A stretch of DNA of 64,000 nt from JBAXTZ01 sp041666525. Its GTDB lineage: Bacteria; Bacillota; Negativicutes; JBAXTZ01. The DNA lies in the NCBI GenBank assembly GCA_041666525.1, contig JBAYGT010000001.1, positions 372,001 to 436,000 on the forward strand, in the 5' to 3' direction. Shown one piece after another: positions 44,958 through 54,118 of this stretch (its first letter is position 1; each line of letters opens with the position of its first letter). Below the pieces are notes generated by a model. That model was not told the DNA's origin. It ran no database searches and saw only the letters and a list, made by a program, of their open reading frames with translations. The position numbers were made by a program, and so were the translations under genes.

Positions 44958-47900
44958 CTACGCTACCCCCGTATTTTCTCCATCACAACTGTTCGCTGCT
45001 TTCTGTTCTTGGATAATTGGTTCTAGTAAATAGAGTGTGTAACCGCTAGACACTAGATACTTCTTAATAATTATCATTTTCCCATTATTTATGGATTGCT
45101 CAATATACTCTTTAATATTACGTTGCTTTGAGTGCTTGCCTTGTCTGAATAAATCCTCATGACCCTTATATACAAACTCTGGGCAATCCAAATAAATAAT
45201 AAATTTTGGGGGGTGCTTCTTAATTGTATCTAGTGATTTTTGCGCCTCATCATCTGGGCTAAAGTCAAACCAATCCACTTGTGAAAAGCAGGGATTCTTT
45301 CTAGATGCCAGTACATTAAAAAGTGGTAGGCTCGGATAACTATACACTAGATCAATGCTGCTAGAGTTGTTTTTAACGTACGACACCAGATCACTAAATG
45401 CAAGGCTATTATGTTGATTTAAACTAATTCCGGCAAGTTGCGGTATAGAATTGTTTGGTACGCTTTCCCAAATCGGCCGTTCAACATATCCCCACCAAGC
45501 ATAAGGTCTATGATACTTTTCGGACACATAAAACATTGTTGCGCACGAAAAAGCAACAATCATGATAATCGTTAACGTTTTATGGAACCTTGCTGCAATT
45601 CTCTTCTTTCTTACTAGTTTGACTTTGTCCATCACATATTCGCCACTAGCAAGATTGGGCTTCATCAAAAACATTCCAATAATGTATCCTAATCCAATAG
45701 CTGCACCATACGGATTTACTGCTGCCGACAGACCCATTCCGAATGCACAAGTTACTATGAATCCTACGACACAAAATTCTAAACGTTTTTTTGCGTAACG
45801 CAAATAGTAGTATGCATAGTACGTTAGCGCGATAACTCCAATAAGTGTTACATCGCAAGTGGAAGAGATCATTAGACTTTGCAGGAACGTACTATACTTA
45901 TCAGTAATTTCGAAAAATAGTTCTCCGCCTAAACAAGGTGTGATAATAATTGTCAAAAAAGCCAAGGATATTATCAGTTGCTGATACAATGAACTAGCAC
46001 CCACACCGGCCAAAAGTGATTTTTCATCGTACTCTTCAAAAGAATGAATTCTGCCAAGTATACCAGCCGTTGCTAATATCCCAATCAAAACACCATTTGG
46101 TTTGTTATGATCTAACCAACCGGTCAGCATAGCAACTATTCCACCCTTCGCTCCGCCTGCTCCTACAAAACATTGTTGAATAAATGGATAGAACGCATCA
46201 TTGCTATAAAGCCATAATACAACGCCAGCCAGTATCAGCAATACGCCGACAAAATAAGCTACGACTTTTTTTACATAATTCTGCCGCAACGCAAAACATA
46301 CATATATCATTGAAAACAATAGGACAATAAATAACCCTACAGATTGTTTAAACATAAATGACATTGCACAGAGCATACCAACTATAAACTCAATTAACCA
46401 TCCTGAACTTTTGCGTTGCCCTGACAAAGCCAATAACAACGCAAAATAACCCAAAAATATGCAAGGGTGAACGAAATCGTAATGATTTAGAGTGATTTCA
46501 GACTCATAAAAGATCATAGAAACTATAGCACAAAAAAAAGCAATTTTATCACTAAAAAAATATTTATATATATAATATTGCAATACAGCAGCACTAGAAA
46601 ACATTAAAATTCCAAAAATATTAAACCACCAAATGGAATTCCCAAAAAATATCTGCAAAAAATATGTAAGCAGTATGAATCCGGGCGGCAATATCAAATA
46701 GAAATCTCGATAAGGAAAACTCCCAGTATGCATTAACCAAGCGTAATTTTGAAACCAATCTTTTGCAACCGGAAAAAAACTGTTTGCAAAAATTATATTA
46801 TAAACAAAAATCAATACGAAGACGAGTATTGGAAAACCAACTTTCCAACATCTTCGTCCTTCGTCCCAGATATATCCGCTTGCTGCAACAACAAACAGCG
46901 CAGTCAATGCAATTATTATCAAAGAAAATGAAGTTTCATTCAAGACGGCGCTCAACTTCGCTTTTAAGTCAAGCGGAACGGCAGAATAAGTGACTTGCCA
47001 ATTATTCACCGACTTATTTTTACCAAGACTGATAATCGTCTCACTCAAATCGACTTTTGGACTACTGCCTATGAAATAACTTTCGTATAATTTCAAGTCA
47101 TTTAAGTAAAATTCAAACATTCTGGAATTCGTTATTGTCGCCCTGTATTTATAAGAACATTCTTTGTCGAGATTTGCAGTAATCGCTCGAGCAGAGCCAC
47201 CCGATCCTTTAATATAAATCGAATATTTATTTTCGATATTTTTTTCCAAATCACGATCATCAGCAAAAAATACTGTAATTCCTTCTGCATTTGCCCTGGC
47301 AGTCTGCATGATCGGAATTGGATTAACAATGTCTTTAACACAAAATACACCACTTGCTTCAATATCAAGTAATTTATGGTCTAAATCCTTACCGAGAAAT
47401 TCTGATACTGAACTATCACGACTGCTCTGCTGACCACTGAAAACAACCGTTTGGTTTAAATTAAACGTAAGCGCAAAGAAAACTAGACATAATACTAGCA
47501 AAGTCGCTACAGCCAGTATTATTTTGTATTTACTGATTTTCTGAAATAAGTTAGTTGTGTACAAAAGAAGATAATCAGCGATGATCAAACAAGCATTAAT
47601 TATTACTCCGCAATTACTTTTCCAGTTTTCACTCAGATACTTATTCGAATAATAATAAAAAGATGTTAGCCAGACAACAAAAAATATTAATGTATTCGCA
47701 CCTTTGTATGCATAAATTAATAGAAACAAAGCATTTAGCACAACAGCATATTTGCATTGAACAAAATACTTCTTTTTAAATATTAAATGCGTCCTGCAGT
47801 ATGCGAAACAGTATATTACAAGAAAGATAAAAGAAATTATATATCCGGCGAACGAATATGCATATTTGTAGTTATACAGCATATTGAAGTCAACAAAGTA

Positions 47901-47990
47901 ATAATAAAACAAACCTTTCAATAGACCAATCAATCCACAAAAATGTATAAATTTTATAAAATTTAGCACACAATTCCCCCAAATATCCAT
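44958..47990 (-). CDS. large integral membrane GT-C-type glycosyltransferase-like protein
   Basis: About 1010 residues with many membrane spans. The N-terminal third has 4-5 spans followed by a soluble segment of about 150 residues (QTVVFSGQQSSRDSS onward). The central part, from WDEGRRCWKVGFPIL, has the GT-C-like sequence NYAWLMHTGSFPYRDFYLIL followed by 10 or more spans, and a soluble C-terminal domain (from MFYVSEKYHRPYAW). GT-C enzymes use polyprenyl-phosphate sugars at the outer membrane face, which fits GtrA and GtrB-like genes downstream. I do not recognise a named family. The start is unsure: ATG 47990 is used, while GTG at 47969 has GGGGG in front. It ends in its own terminator. Confidence 0.72.
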   Translation of the reverse strand: MDIWGNCVLNFIKFIHFCGLIGLLKGLFYYYFVDFNMLYNYKYAYSFAGYIISFIFLVIYCFAYCRTHLIFKKKYFVQCKYAVVLNALFLLIYAYKGANTLIFFVVWLTSFYYYSNKYLSENWKSNCGVIINACLIIADYLLLYTTNLFQKISKYKIILAVATLLVLCLVFFALTFNLNQTVVFSGQQSSRDSSVSEFLGKDLDHKLLDIEASGVFCVKDIVNPIPIMQTARANAEGITVFFADDRDLEKNIENKYSIYIKGSGGSARAITANLDKECSYKYRATITNSRMFEFYLNDLKLYESYFIGSSPKVDLSETIISLGKNKSVNNWQVTYSAVPLDLKAKLSAVLNETSFSLIIIALTALFVVAASGYIWDEGRRCWKVGFPILVFVLIFVYNIIFANSFFPVAKDWFQNYAWLMHTGSFPYRDFYLILPPGFILLTYFLQIFFGNSIWWFNIFGILMFSSAAVLQYYIYKYFFSDKIAFFCAIVSMIFYESEITLNHYDFVHPCIFLGYFALLLALSGQRKSSGWLIEFIVGMLCAMSFMFKQSVGLFIVLLFSMIYVCFALRQNYVKKVVAYFVGVLLILAGVVLWLYSNDAFYPFIQQCFVGAGGAKGGIVAMLTGWLDHNKPNGVLIGILATAGILGRIHSFEEYDEKSLLAGVGASSLYQQLIISLAFLTIIITPCLGGELFFEITDKYSTFLQSLMISSTCDVTLIGVIALTYYAYYYLRYAKKRLEFCVVGFIVTCAFGMGLSAAVNPYGAAIGLGYIIGMFLMKPNLASGEYVMDKVKLVRKKRIAARFHKTLTIIMIVAFSCATMFYVSEKYHRPYAWWGYVERPIWESVPNNSIPQLAGISLNQHNSLAFSDLVSYVKNNSSSIDLVYSYPSLPLFNVLASRKNPCFSQVDWFDFSPDDEAQKSLDTIKKHPPKFIIYLDCPEFVYKGHEDLFRQGKHSKQRNIKEYIEQSINNGKMIIIKKYLVSSGYTLYLLEPIIQEQKAANSCDGENTGVA

Positions 47991-48042
47991 GCAATAGCTA
48001 TGCAATTTTCTTATTTGTTGCTCTGCGAAAAATCACAACAAC

Positions 48043-49011
48043 CTACTTCATCTTCTTAAGCCGTCGCAAAGGCAACCTTACGGACTCGCCATACCATTTA
48101 CCAAGTCCGAACCAAATTTTCACTAAGTTTATTGGAATTATACTTACTATCCAAAATGCAACTATACTCGTTTTAGTAACATGTGGCAAATATTTTTTGT
48201 ACAAGGAATATGTCTTGTAATCATATTCGCCCTGTTCACGGTTTCTGAGAAGTTTTTTGATTTCATAGACACCGTTCGTTCTGCCCATTGCCAATATCAC
48301 TTCACTCTTCACGTCATCGTAAAAAGTTGGAAGCATCCAAACCACCTCGCACCAATCTTTCGCGAAAACTTTTAATCTCATAAATTCCCAATGCTGCAAA
48401 GACGTGTTTCCACTGTAATAAATACATAATTTGGAAAGAAAATATACTCCAGAAAATTCGCGAGAGAATTTTTCGAAAATGCTACCAAATTGAATAAAGT
48501 TAGTATCGTAATATTTAGCAAGAGGCGCCGCTTCTATTAATTTCTTGTTCCATATTTGCACGCTTATCCAAGTCATACTTGTTCCTAACTCAACAAGCAA
48601 TTCTTTGGGATCAGAAAACAACTTTGATTTTACCTTGAAATCATCAGAATATCCCGCCACAAGCATCTCATAATCATTGTTTGCTAATCTATCTAGTATT
48701 TCCGACAAATGCTGTTCACTAATGCGGTCATCGTCTCCCAACAACCATGCATATTTTGTCTGTGACAATTTTAGAACTGCTTCGAAATTCCTGTCAGCCT
48801 CAACATTTTTACTATTTCTATAATAAAACAAAAATGCATATTCCGATTGTAGTTTAATTATTTCTGTTGAAGTTGCATCAGTGGATGCATTGTCTGAAAC
48901 ATATATTGGTATTTCATATTTGCCAAGTTTTTTTATTAAGTCCTTTATACAATCGGTAACGTCGCTCACTCTGTTATAAGTTGGTATACAAATACTCAAT
49001 ATTTCGTTCAC
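48043..49011 (-). CDS. GT2 glycosyltransferase, abequosyltransferase (RfbV/WbaV)-like
   Basis: A 322-residue GT-A fold enzyme: ILSICIPTYNRVSDVTDCI, YVSDNASTDATS, NVEADRNFEAVL and YAWLLGDDDRIS (DxD region). The opening and the WLLGDDD motif recall the abequosyltransferase branch of GT2, whose members transfer 3,6-dideoxyhexoses from CDP donors. That fits the CDP-dideoxysugar operon directly downstream and makes it a candidate transferase of the predicted branched sugar. The link is inference from resemblance and position. It overlaps the upstream CgeB-like gene by 4 bp. Confidence 0.8.
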   Translation of the reverse strand: MNEILSICIPTYNRVSDVTDCIKDLIKKLGKYEIPIYVSDNASTDATSTEIIKLQSEYAFLFYYRNSKNVEADRNFEAVLKLSQTKYAWLLGDDDRISEQHLSEILDRLANNDYEMLVAGYSDDFKVKSKLFSDPKELLVELGTSMTWISVQIWNKKLIEAAPLAKYYDTNFIQFGSIFEKFSREFSGVYFLSKLCIYYSGNTSLQHWEFMRLKVFAKDWCEVVWMLPTFYDDVKSEVILAMGRTNGVYEIKKLLRNREQGEYDYKTYSLYKKYLPHVTKTSIVAFWIVSIIPINLVKIWFGLGKWYGESVRLPLRRLKKMK

Positions 49012-50045
49012 ATTCCCTCCAAGATGTTTTCAGCTAATTTTTGCACAGTGTATTTTTCAGATACAAATATTCTGCCCTTCCCCGTTATTCTATCGCAACG
49101 ATCTTGATCTCTTAAATATATATTTAAGAGATCAATTAGTTCCTCCATGTCTTTGAAAAAAACCGCTTCTTGTTCATTACTAAATATTTTTAAAACATGT
49201 TCACAGGCATCGCATAACATTAGCGAACCACATGCGGGAATTTCAAAACAACGATTATTGATAATATCATGGTTTTGAATATGCACATTTAAGCAAATTT
49301 TACTACGCCGATAGATATCAGCCGCCTGTTCTGCCGTAGCATTGCGATTAGAGCAGTACTTTTCCAGTGGATGCCATTTTTTTATGAAAGCTCGCTTTTT
49401 CCACCAATAGCGCTCATCCCAATATCCAGCCCCATTTACTGCTAAATTCAATCTATTGTCTTTAGCATAGCACGCAACCTTCGACAAGATTTTTTTGCGA
49501 TTATTAGTTGGCGCGCCAATAAAAGAAATATCGATATCTTTTACGATAGAGTTATCAGGATAAAATATTGCCGGATCATAACCGAATTGATGGCTACTAA
49601 CATCCAACGACGGATGCGCTTTCTTTAGTTGACTAATATCGCCTTCGTCCATGCAAATAACTTTGTCAGCAATATCGACAATTTTACCTATTCCGGGAAA
49701 TCGATATATCGCATCTAGAGTGTATAGTACTACTTTTTTTGAATGTTTGCGCAATTCTGACAAACAATTGTTATCAAAAAAATCACCGTTTAAAATCACT
49801 AATACATCTGGACTATAATCTTTAACCCTTTCAATGGTCGTCAAGGAAAATTGCCGTTTATATTCATTAACATGGTCTTTATCGCTAGTTCCTATACCTG
49901 CTTTCGCGAACTTTCTTTTCATCCAAGCACGTTTGGGCGGATGAGTATAGCCGACACATTCTGTAACGCAACCGAGATTGTTAAATGCTCGCTCAAGCGA
50001 ATACAAGAAATTTATAAAATTTGGTCCGATGATGAAAACTCGCAT
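49008..50045 (-). CDS. CgeB-like glycosyltransferase (GT1/GT4-type)
   Basis: About 345 residues of GT-B type. RVFIIGPNFINFLYSLERAF at the N-terminus, YTLDAIYRFPGIG, CMDEGDISQLKK, HQFGYDPAIFYPD, ISFIGAPTNNRKKIL, and near the C-terminus CLNVHIQNHDIINNRCFEIPACGS, which is the donor-binding part of CgeB/DUF3880 proteins. Such enzymes are seen in spore coat and surface polysaccharide loci. ATG 50045 has GAGGAG 5 nt upstream, while an in-frame ATG further up lies before the ribosome site. Acceptor and donor unknown. Confidence 0.8.
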   Translation of the reverse strand: MRVFIIGPNFINFLYSLERAFNNLGCVTECVGYTHPPKRAWMKRKFAKAGIGTSDKDHVNEYKRQFSLTTIERVKDYSPDVLVILNGDFFDNNCLSELRKHSKKVVLYTLDAIYRFPGIGKIVDIADKVICMDEGDISQLKKAHPSLDVSSHQFGYDPAIFYPDNSIVKDIDISFIGAPTNNRKKILSKVACYAKDNRLNLAVNGAGYWDERYWWKKRAFIKKWHPLEKYCSNRNATAEQAADIYRRSKICLNVHIQNHDIINNRCFEIPACGSLMLCDACEHVLKIFSNEQEAVFFKDMEELIDLLNIYLRDQDRCDRITGKGRIFVSEKYTVQKLAENILEGM

Positions 50046-50070
50046 AAAGCTCCTCAAAATCAATCAACTG

Positions 50071-51148
50071 CTATTTCCGAAAAAATCTTCTAATGCGACA
50101 CAGTGCTTGCTTCAGGACCAAGGCAATATGGCCTTCGAACTTAGCAATGTTGGCATTGCCCTTGCTCTTTAATTGCAATGCAGGATTTTCGACAAACTTC
50201 CACGACATTACAGCGAAAAATAGCGTGATCAAAAAAACTATGATAAAATTGGCTGCTGTATTCATAACACCAAGATACTTAACAATCATTTGCTGGACGG
50301 GGAAGGCATAAATGTACATTCCATAGGAAAAATCGCCAAATTTACCAAATTTATGTAGTTCTATTTTCGGCGAGTATGCAAAATAAGTAAGTGCATAACA
50401 ACCAAAAACTGAAAACACGAGCAATTGATTAACTCCAAAGTTTGTCAATATTACATATAAAGCCAAAGCAATATAAAAACCTGTTCGATTTAACACAATT
50501 TTTGTGCAATAAATGTAATAAAACATCCCCATAGCGAATGGGAGAAATAATCTGAATCAATAAACGTCGCTACTAAACCAAAAATTCAATAAAATCAATA
50601 CTATTGCTATAGTCGAATATTTTTTGTTCCTAAATAAGCCAATCACTCCAATTAGCGCTACATCAAAATAACAGCGAATTTCCCACGGAATTGTCCATAA
50701 GGCACCGTCAATAGCTCTAGGAAACGGGTTGGCAGAAAAAACACCCGGCAACTGATCGTGAAAATTCATGATATTTAATCCAGCCAAATGTTCTATAAAA
50801 ATAGGGTCTGCAAAATATGCACCCAAGGTCACATTAGTGATCAATGGACCTACAACAAAAGTCAAAAGGCAAAAGACTACCAGAAAGCCAGGATACAAAC
50901 GCAAAAATCAACAAACTGCCATTACGGCAATAGCTCTGAGTTATTAACAGGCCGCTAATAAAAAAGAAAATGTTTACGCCAAGCTCACCGAAAGTTGTTT
51001 GATCTTTCGAGAAGACCGCCATAGGTTCATAACCAGCGCCCAATAAAGCAAACGAATGGGAAATCAACACCAGAGTTGCTGCGAAAAATCTTAAGAAATC
51101 ATAATTATTGTTTCGCGAGTTTAACATTTCGGATAAAAAAAGTTTCAT
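50071..51148 (-). pseudogene. broken acyltransferase-3 family O-acyltransferase
   Basis: Remains of an integral membrane O-acyltransferase (OafA/WecH family) in three pieces. Piece 1 (51148 to about 50900) has NNNYDFLRFFAATLVLISHS and ELGVNIFFFISGLLITQSY. Piece 2, in another frame (50904-50557), begins RLYPGFLVVF and contains GALWTIPWEIRCYF. Piece 3, in the same frame after an in-frame TGA at 50557-50559, continues FRLFLPFAMGMFYYIY to the basic tail. So there is a frameshift, with a few residues missing between NGSLL and RLYPG, and one nonsense codon. It would have O-acetylated the surface glycan. Two independent lesions favour true decay over a sequencing error. Confidence 0.85.
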
Positions 51149-52011
51149 TTAACCAACCAACCAAACACCACTCCGCAACTTTGCGCAAAACGTAACCAAC
51201 GCCGACAGATACTTTTTTTCCTTAAAGTCAATCCTGCAAAAACTAGTGCCACTAAATCTAACAGCGGTTTATGTATTCTTCGCAAAATTACCTTAGCACC
51301 GTTTGCCCGATATTCGGTAACACCTTCGGCAAATGCCCGCCTTGTCACCCATTCCAAATTTAGCCTGTCCACTGGTATTTGGTGATAAACTTTTGCTCCT
51401 GGAACGAAAAGCGCTTTGCACCCTTTCGACAACAATTCGTCCACAAATACTGTGTCTTCGCCAGAAACAAGCGAATTACCTTTCCTGCCAAGCTCCGTTC
51501 TAAATCGAGTTCCTCCTATTGCTGATTTTCTAAATATTGAGTTTCCTGTGCCAAACCCTCTGTTAATAAAATATGGTTTCTGTTTATCAACAATACTCTC
51601 CAATTCACCCCATTCAAAAAAACTTCGCGGCATCCAATATGGTGGTTGTTTTTCGTATACCGGAAAAACTGGTCCGGTTGCCATATCAGCTCCGTAAGTT
51701 TCCAGTGCCCGTACCATATTTTCTATCCATTCAGAGTTAACAGTTTCGTCATCATCAATGTATGCAACATATTTCCCAATACTGTTCTCAATACCGGCGT
51801 TACGAGCGTTGGATACCCCTACACGGCTTTCCAACACATATTTCACTTTTTCATATTCAGCAATAACAACAGCAGTGTTATCTTTTGAAGCATTGTCGAT
51901 AACAATTAATTCACAATTGTTATAAGTCTGTTTAAGCAACGACTCAATTGTATTACGCAATCGCTTCGCACGATTATAGGTACATATAACCACTGATACT
52001 TTTTTACTCAT
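51145..52011 (-). CDS. GT2 family glycosyltransferase
   Basis: A 288-residue inverting glycosyltransferase: VSVVICTYNRAKRLRNTI, DNASKDNTAVVI, GVSNARNAGIENSIGKYVAY and IDDDETVN (DxD), then GFGTGNSIFRKSA and GEDTVFVDELL as acceptor region. The C-terminus is basic with a hydrophobic stretch, suggesting membrane association. It overlaps the broken acyltransferase gene by 4 bp and directly follows a GT9 gene, so it is part of the O-chain island. Specific sugar unknown. Confidence 0.85.
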   Translation of the reverse strand: MSKKVSVVICTYNRAKRLRNTIESLLKQTYNNCELIVIDNASKDNTAVVIAEYEKVKYVLESRVGVSNARNAGIENSIGKYVAYIDDDETVNSEWIENMVRALETYGADMATGPVFPVYEKQPPYWMPRSFFEWGELESIVDKQKPYFINRGFGTGNSIFRKSAIGGTRFRTELGRKGNSLVSGEDTVFVDELLSKGCKALFVPGAKVYHQIPVDRLNLEWVTRRAFAEGVTEYRANGAKVILRRIHKPLLDLVALVFAGLTLRKKSICRRWLRFAQSCGVVFGWLVK

Positions 52012-53088
52012 TCATCCCTCAAAACTGTTTAGCTGTGATTGTAATCCGTCAAAAGCAAGCAACACATCGCTTGCATTAATGTTGTTCCAACATTTTCTAT
52101 CAACACAATCTTCATTGTTTCGATAGCATTTACATTCTTCAAAACTTGATACCGGCAAAAAAGCGTCATGCTGTAACGACCATGTGAAAATCCGGCTATT
52201 GGTGTAAATCACAATCGTCGGTACATTCAAAGCTGACGCCATGTGCGCCGTACCAGAACATGGAGCTATAAGCATATTCGCCGACTTTAACAAAGCCAGC
52301 ATCTGATTAATGTTTGTTTTTCCGCAAAAATTCGCAGCCGGAACCTTTGCTGCATCAATAACAGCTTGCGCATAATTATACTCGTTTTTTGTTCCGATAG
52401 TGTAACAAAAGCAATTGCGTTCCAACGTTAATCGTCTGACTATATTAATCCACTCCGCTTTTTTCCAGTTCCTGATATCAATGTTCTCGTCACGTATGCA
52501 CAGACAAACTAATTTTTTCTTTTGTGAGTAATTTTTATTCGAAATAATCAGGTCCTTGACATAAGCCATATCCTCGTCTCTTATTTCACCGATATTAGCT
52601 CTTCGTTCGCCCCGTACACCGGTAACTGCCTGAATTGCATCAAGATATTGATCAATAACGTGCACAGTCTGATTCTTGGAATCTATCATCACCAGGTCAT
52701 CGCTCAAAAGATGTTTTTTAAATAAATTAACTCGACCATACATTCCGCCAACCAAAACTATTCGTTTAATTTTAGCCAATTTAAGATATATAAGCGACCG
52801 CGTCTTATTATCTAAGTTAATCGCCAAATCAAATACTTCTTTTCTTAGTAAAAGAACAAACTCTAATTGCTTTCGGTACTCCTTAGCAGAAAAATCAATC
52901 AACAACAACTTATCAACATACGGACACCGAGCAAATAAAAATTCATGCACCTTCCAAGTAATTACCGTGATCTCCGCTTCAGGATACGACCGCCTTATCG
53001 CTCCCAACGCCGCAGTAGCATAGATGTTGTCTCCCAATGCAGTCATAATAGAAACTAATATTTTGATTTTTTTGGCATTAATATCCAT
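52012..53088 (-). CDS. GT9 heptosyltransferase-like protein (first of six)
   Basis: A 358-residue GT-B enzyme: ILVSIMTALGDNIYATAAL opening, LAINLDNKTRSLIYL, the nucleotide-binding region NQMLALLKSANMLIAPCSGTAHMAS, and a Cys-rich tail (ECKCYRNNEDCVDRKCW) as in many GT9 proteins. Family members move ADP-heptose or other sugars to the LPS core at the inner membrane face. It overlaps the next GT9 gene by 11 bp. The acceptor cannot be told. Confidence 0.86.
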   Translation of the reverse strand: MDINAKKIKILVSIMTALGDNIYATAALGAIRRSYPEAEITVITWKVHEFLFARCPYVDKLLLIDFSAKEYRKQLEFVLLLRKEVFDLAINLDNKTRSLIYLKLAKIKRIVLVGGMYGRVNLFKKHLLSDDLVMIDSKNQTVHVIDQYLDAIQAVTGVRGERRANIGEIRDEDMAYVKDLIISNKNYSQKKKLVCLCIRDENIDIRNWKKAEWINIVRRLTLERNCFCYTIGTKNEYNYAQAVIDAAKVPAANFCGKTNINQMLALLKSANMLIAPCSGTAHMASALNVPTIVIYTNSRIFTWSLQHDAFLPVSSFEECKCYRNNEDCVDRKCWNNINASDVLLAFDGLQSQLNSFEG

Positions 53089-54118
53089 CGCTTTGCCCTT
53101 TACTAGTTTTTTCTATTTTATTATTAATCTCGTCAATAACTTGACTCAAACTAATATTAAATCCATTATTTCTTTGTGATTGCTTTTCAGAAATGATTAC
53201 AACACTATTATTTCCACTAACTTTCCAATCAGCAAAATTTTTGTCGCAAAAAGGATACAAAGCAATTAACTCTTTATTAAGTGCGTCGGCAATGTGCATA
53301 GGTCCTGTGTCTACAGTGAGAAACAACTCGCTACAATGCAACAATGCCGCCAATTCAACGATATTTAAGCAATTAATCAAGCTCTGCGCAGAATTCCCTT
53401 CAACAATATCTGACAAATCTTGTCTGTTTTTATCCACCCCAACTACAAATATTCTGTCAAAGCAATTTGTCTTTTCAACAAAATCTATTACTGCTCTATA
53501 GTTTTCAATCGACCAAAATCGACTATTTGTTGAACCAAATGGACAAATAACAAAAATTCGGTCTTCAACACGTAAAGATAGTTTTTTATTCATCGCGACT
53601 TGTGCCGCTAGCGGGACTTCGATATTTGCTCTACAAGAATAATCTACACTCACTCCTGCTTCACTTAGTACATCTAGCCAGCGGGCAGTTCTTCCATTTG
53701 CGGCATCACAATTTCGAACGAAAGAACGTTTTTTCAACACTTTACTTATGATATTTGCCAGCTTCGACCCGTTTCTAAAAGCTTTAATTTTAGGATTAAT
53801 CGTAAACAATTTGGCAACGCTTGCGTCTTTCAAATCAAAAACAAAGCCGCAATCATAATCTTGTTTAGCGATTTTTCTACACAACTTAAACTCATCATAC
53901 GTGTTTAATAGTGAGCGCAAGAAACCTTTGCGCTTTTTTTGAAAGGTATATAGTTGATTCACATCTGCGCAAAGTTCATACAGCTTTTTTTCACCATTTG
54001 ATACTATTACGTCTATTTCGATGTCTGGAAATGCTTTTTTCAATGCAGTTATTGCCGACCAACTGACCACGCAGTCCCCAATATTACTCAAAAAATTTAC
54101 GCCAATCGCTTTCTTCAT
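53078..54118 (-). CDS. GT9 heptosyltransferase-like protein
   Basis: A 346-residue GT9 protein: GVNFLSNIGDCVVSWSAITAL, DCGFVFDLKDASVAKL, CPFGSTNSRFW, and ELAALLHCSELFLTVDTGPMHIAD near the C-terminus, the conserved donor site of heptosyltransferases. The Cys-rich tail seen in the neighbour is absent. Its ATG overlaps the stop of the GT4 gene by 4 bp, and its end overlaps the next GT9 by 11 bp. Confidence 0.86.
   Translation of the reverse strand: MKKAIGVNFLSNIGDCVVSWSAITALKKAFPDIEIDVIVSNGEKKLYELCADVNQLYTFQKKRKGFLRSLLNTYDEFKLCRKIAKQDYDCGFVFDLKDASVAKLFTINPKIKAFRNGSKLANIISKVLKKRSFVRNCDAANGRTARWLDVLSEAGVSVDYSCRANIEVPLAAQVAMNKKLSLRVEDRIFVICPFGSTNSRFWSIENYRAVIDFVEKTNCFDRIFVVGVDKNRQDLSDIVEGNSAQSLINCLNIVELAALLHCSELFLTVDTGPMHIADALNKELIALYPFCDKNFADWKVSGNNSVVIISEKQSQRNNGFNISLSQVIDEINNKIEKTSKGQSDGY

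Noticed and set aside
44958..44975. Minus-strand GGGGGTAGCGTA resembles the ops element GGCGGTAGCGTG used by RfaH.
   Set aside because: It matches at 10 of 12 positions but is the coding end of the large GT-C gene, lies before a terminator and has no rest of a JUMPstart sequence.
50557..50559. In-frame TGA in the acyltransferase gene read as Trp or selenocysteine.
   Set aside because: TGA is a normal stop for other genes here (iolD, iolB, PGK), the gene also has a frameshift, and no selenocysteine element is apparent.
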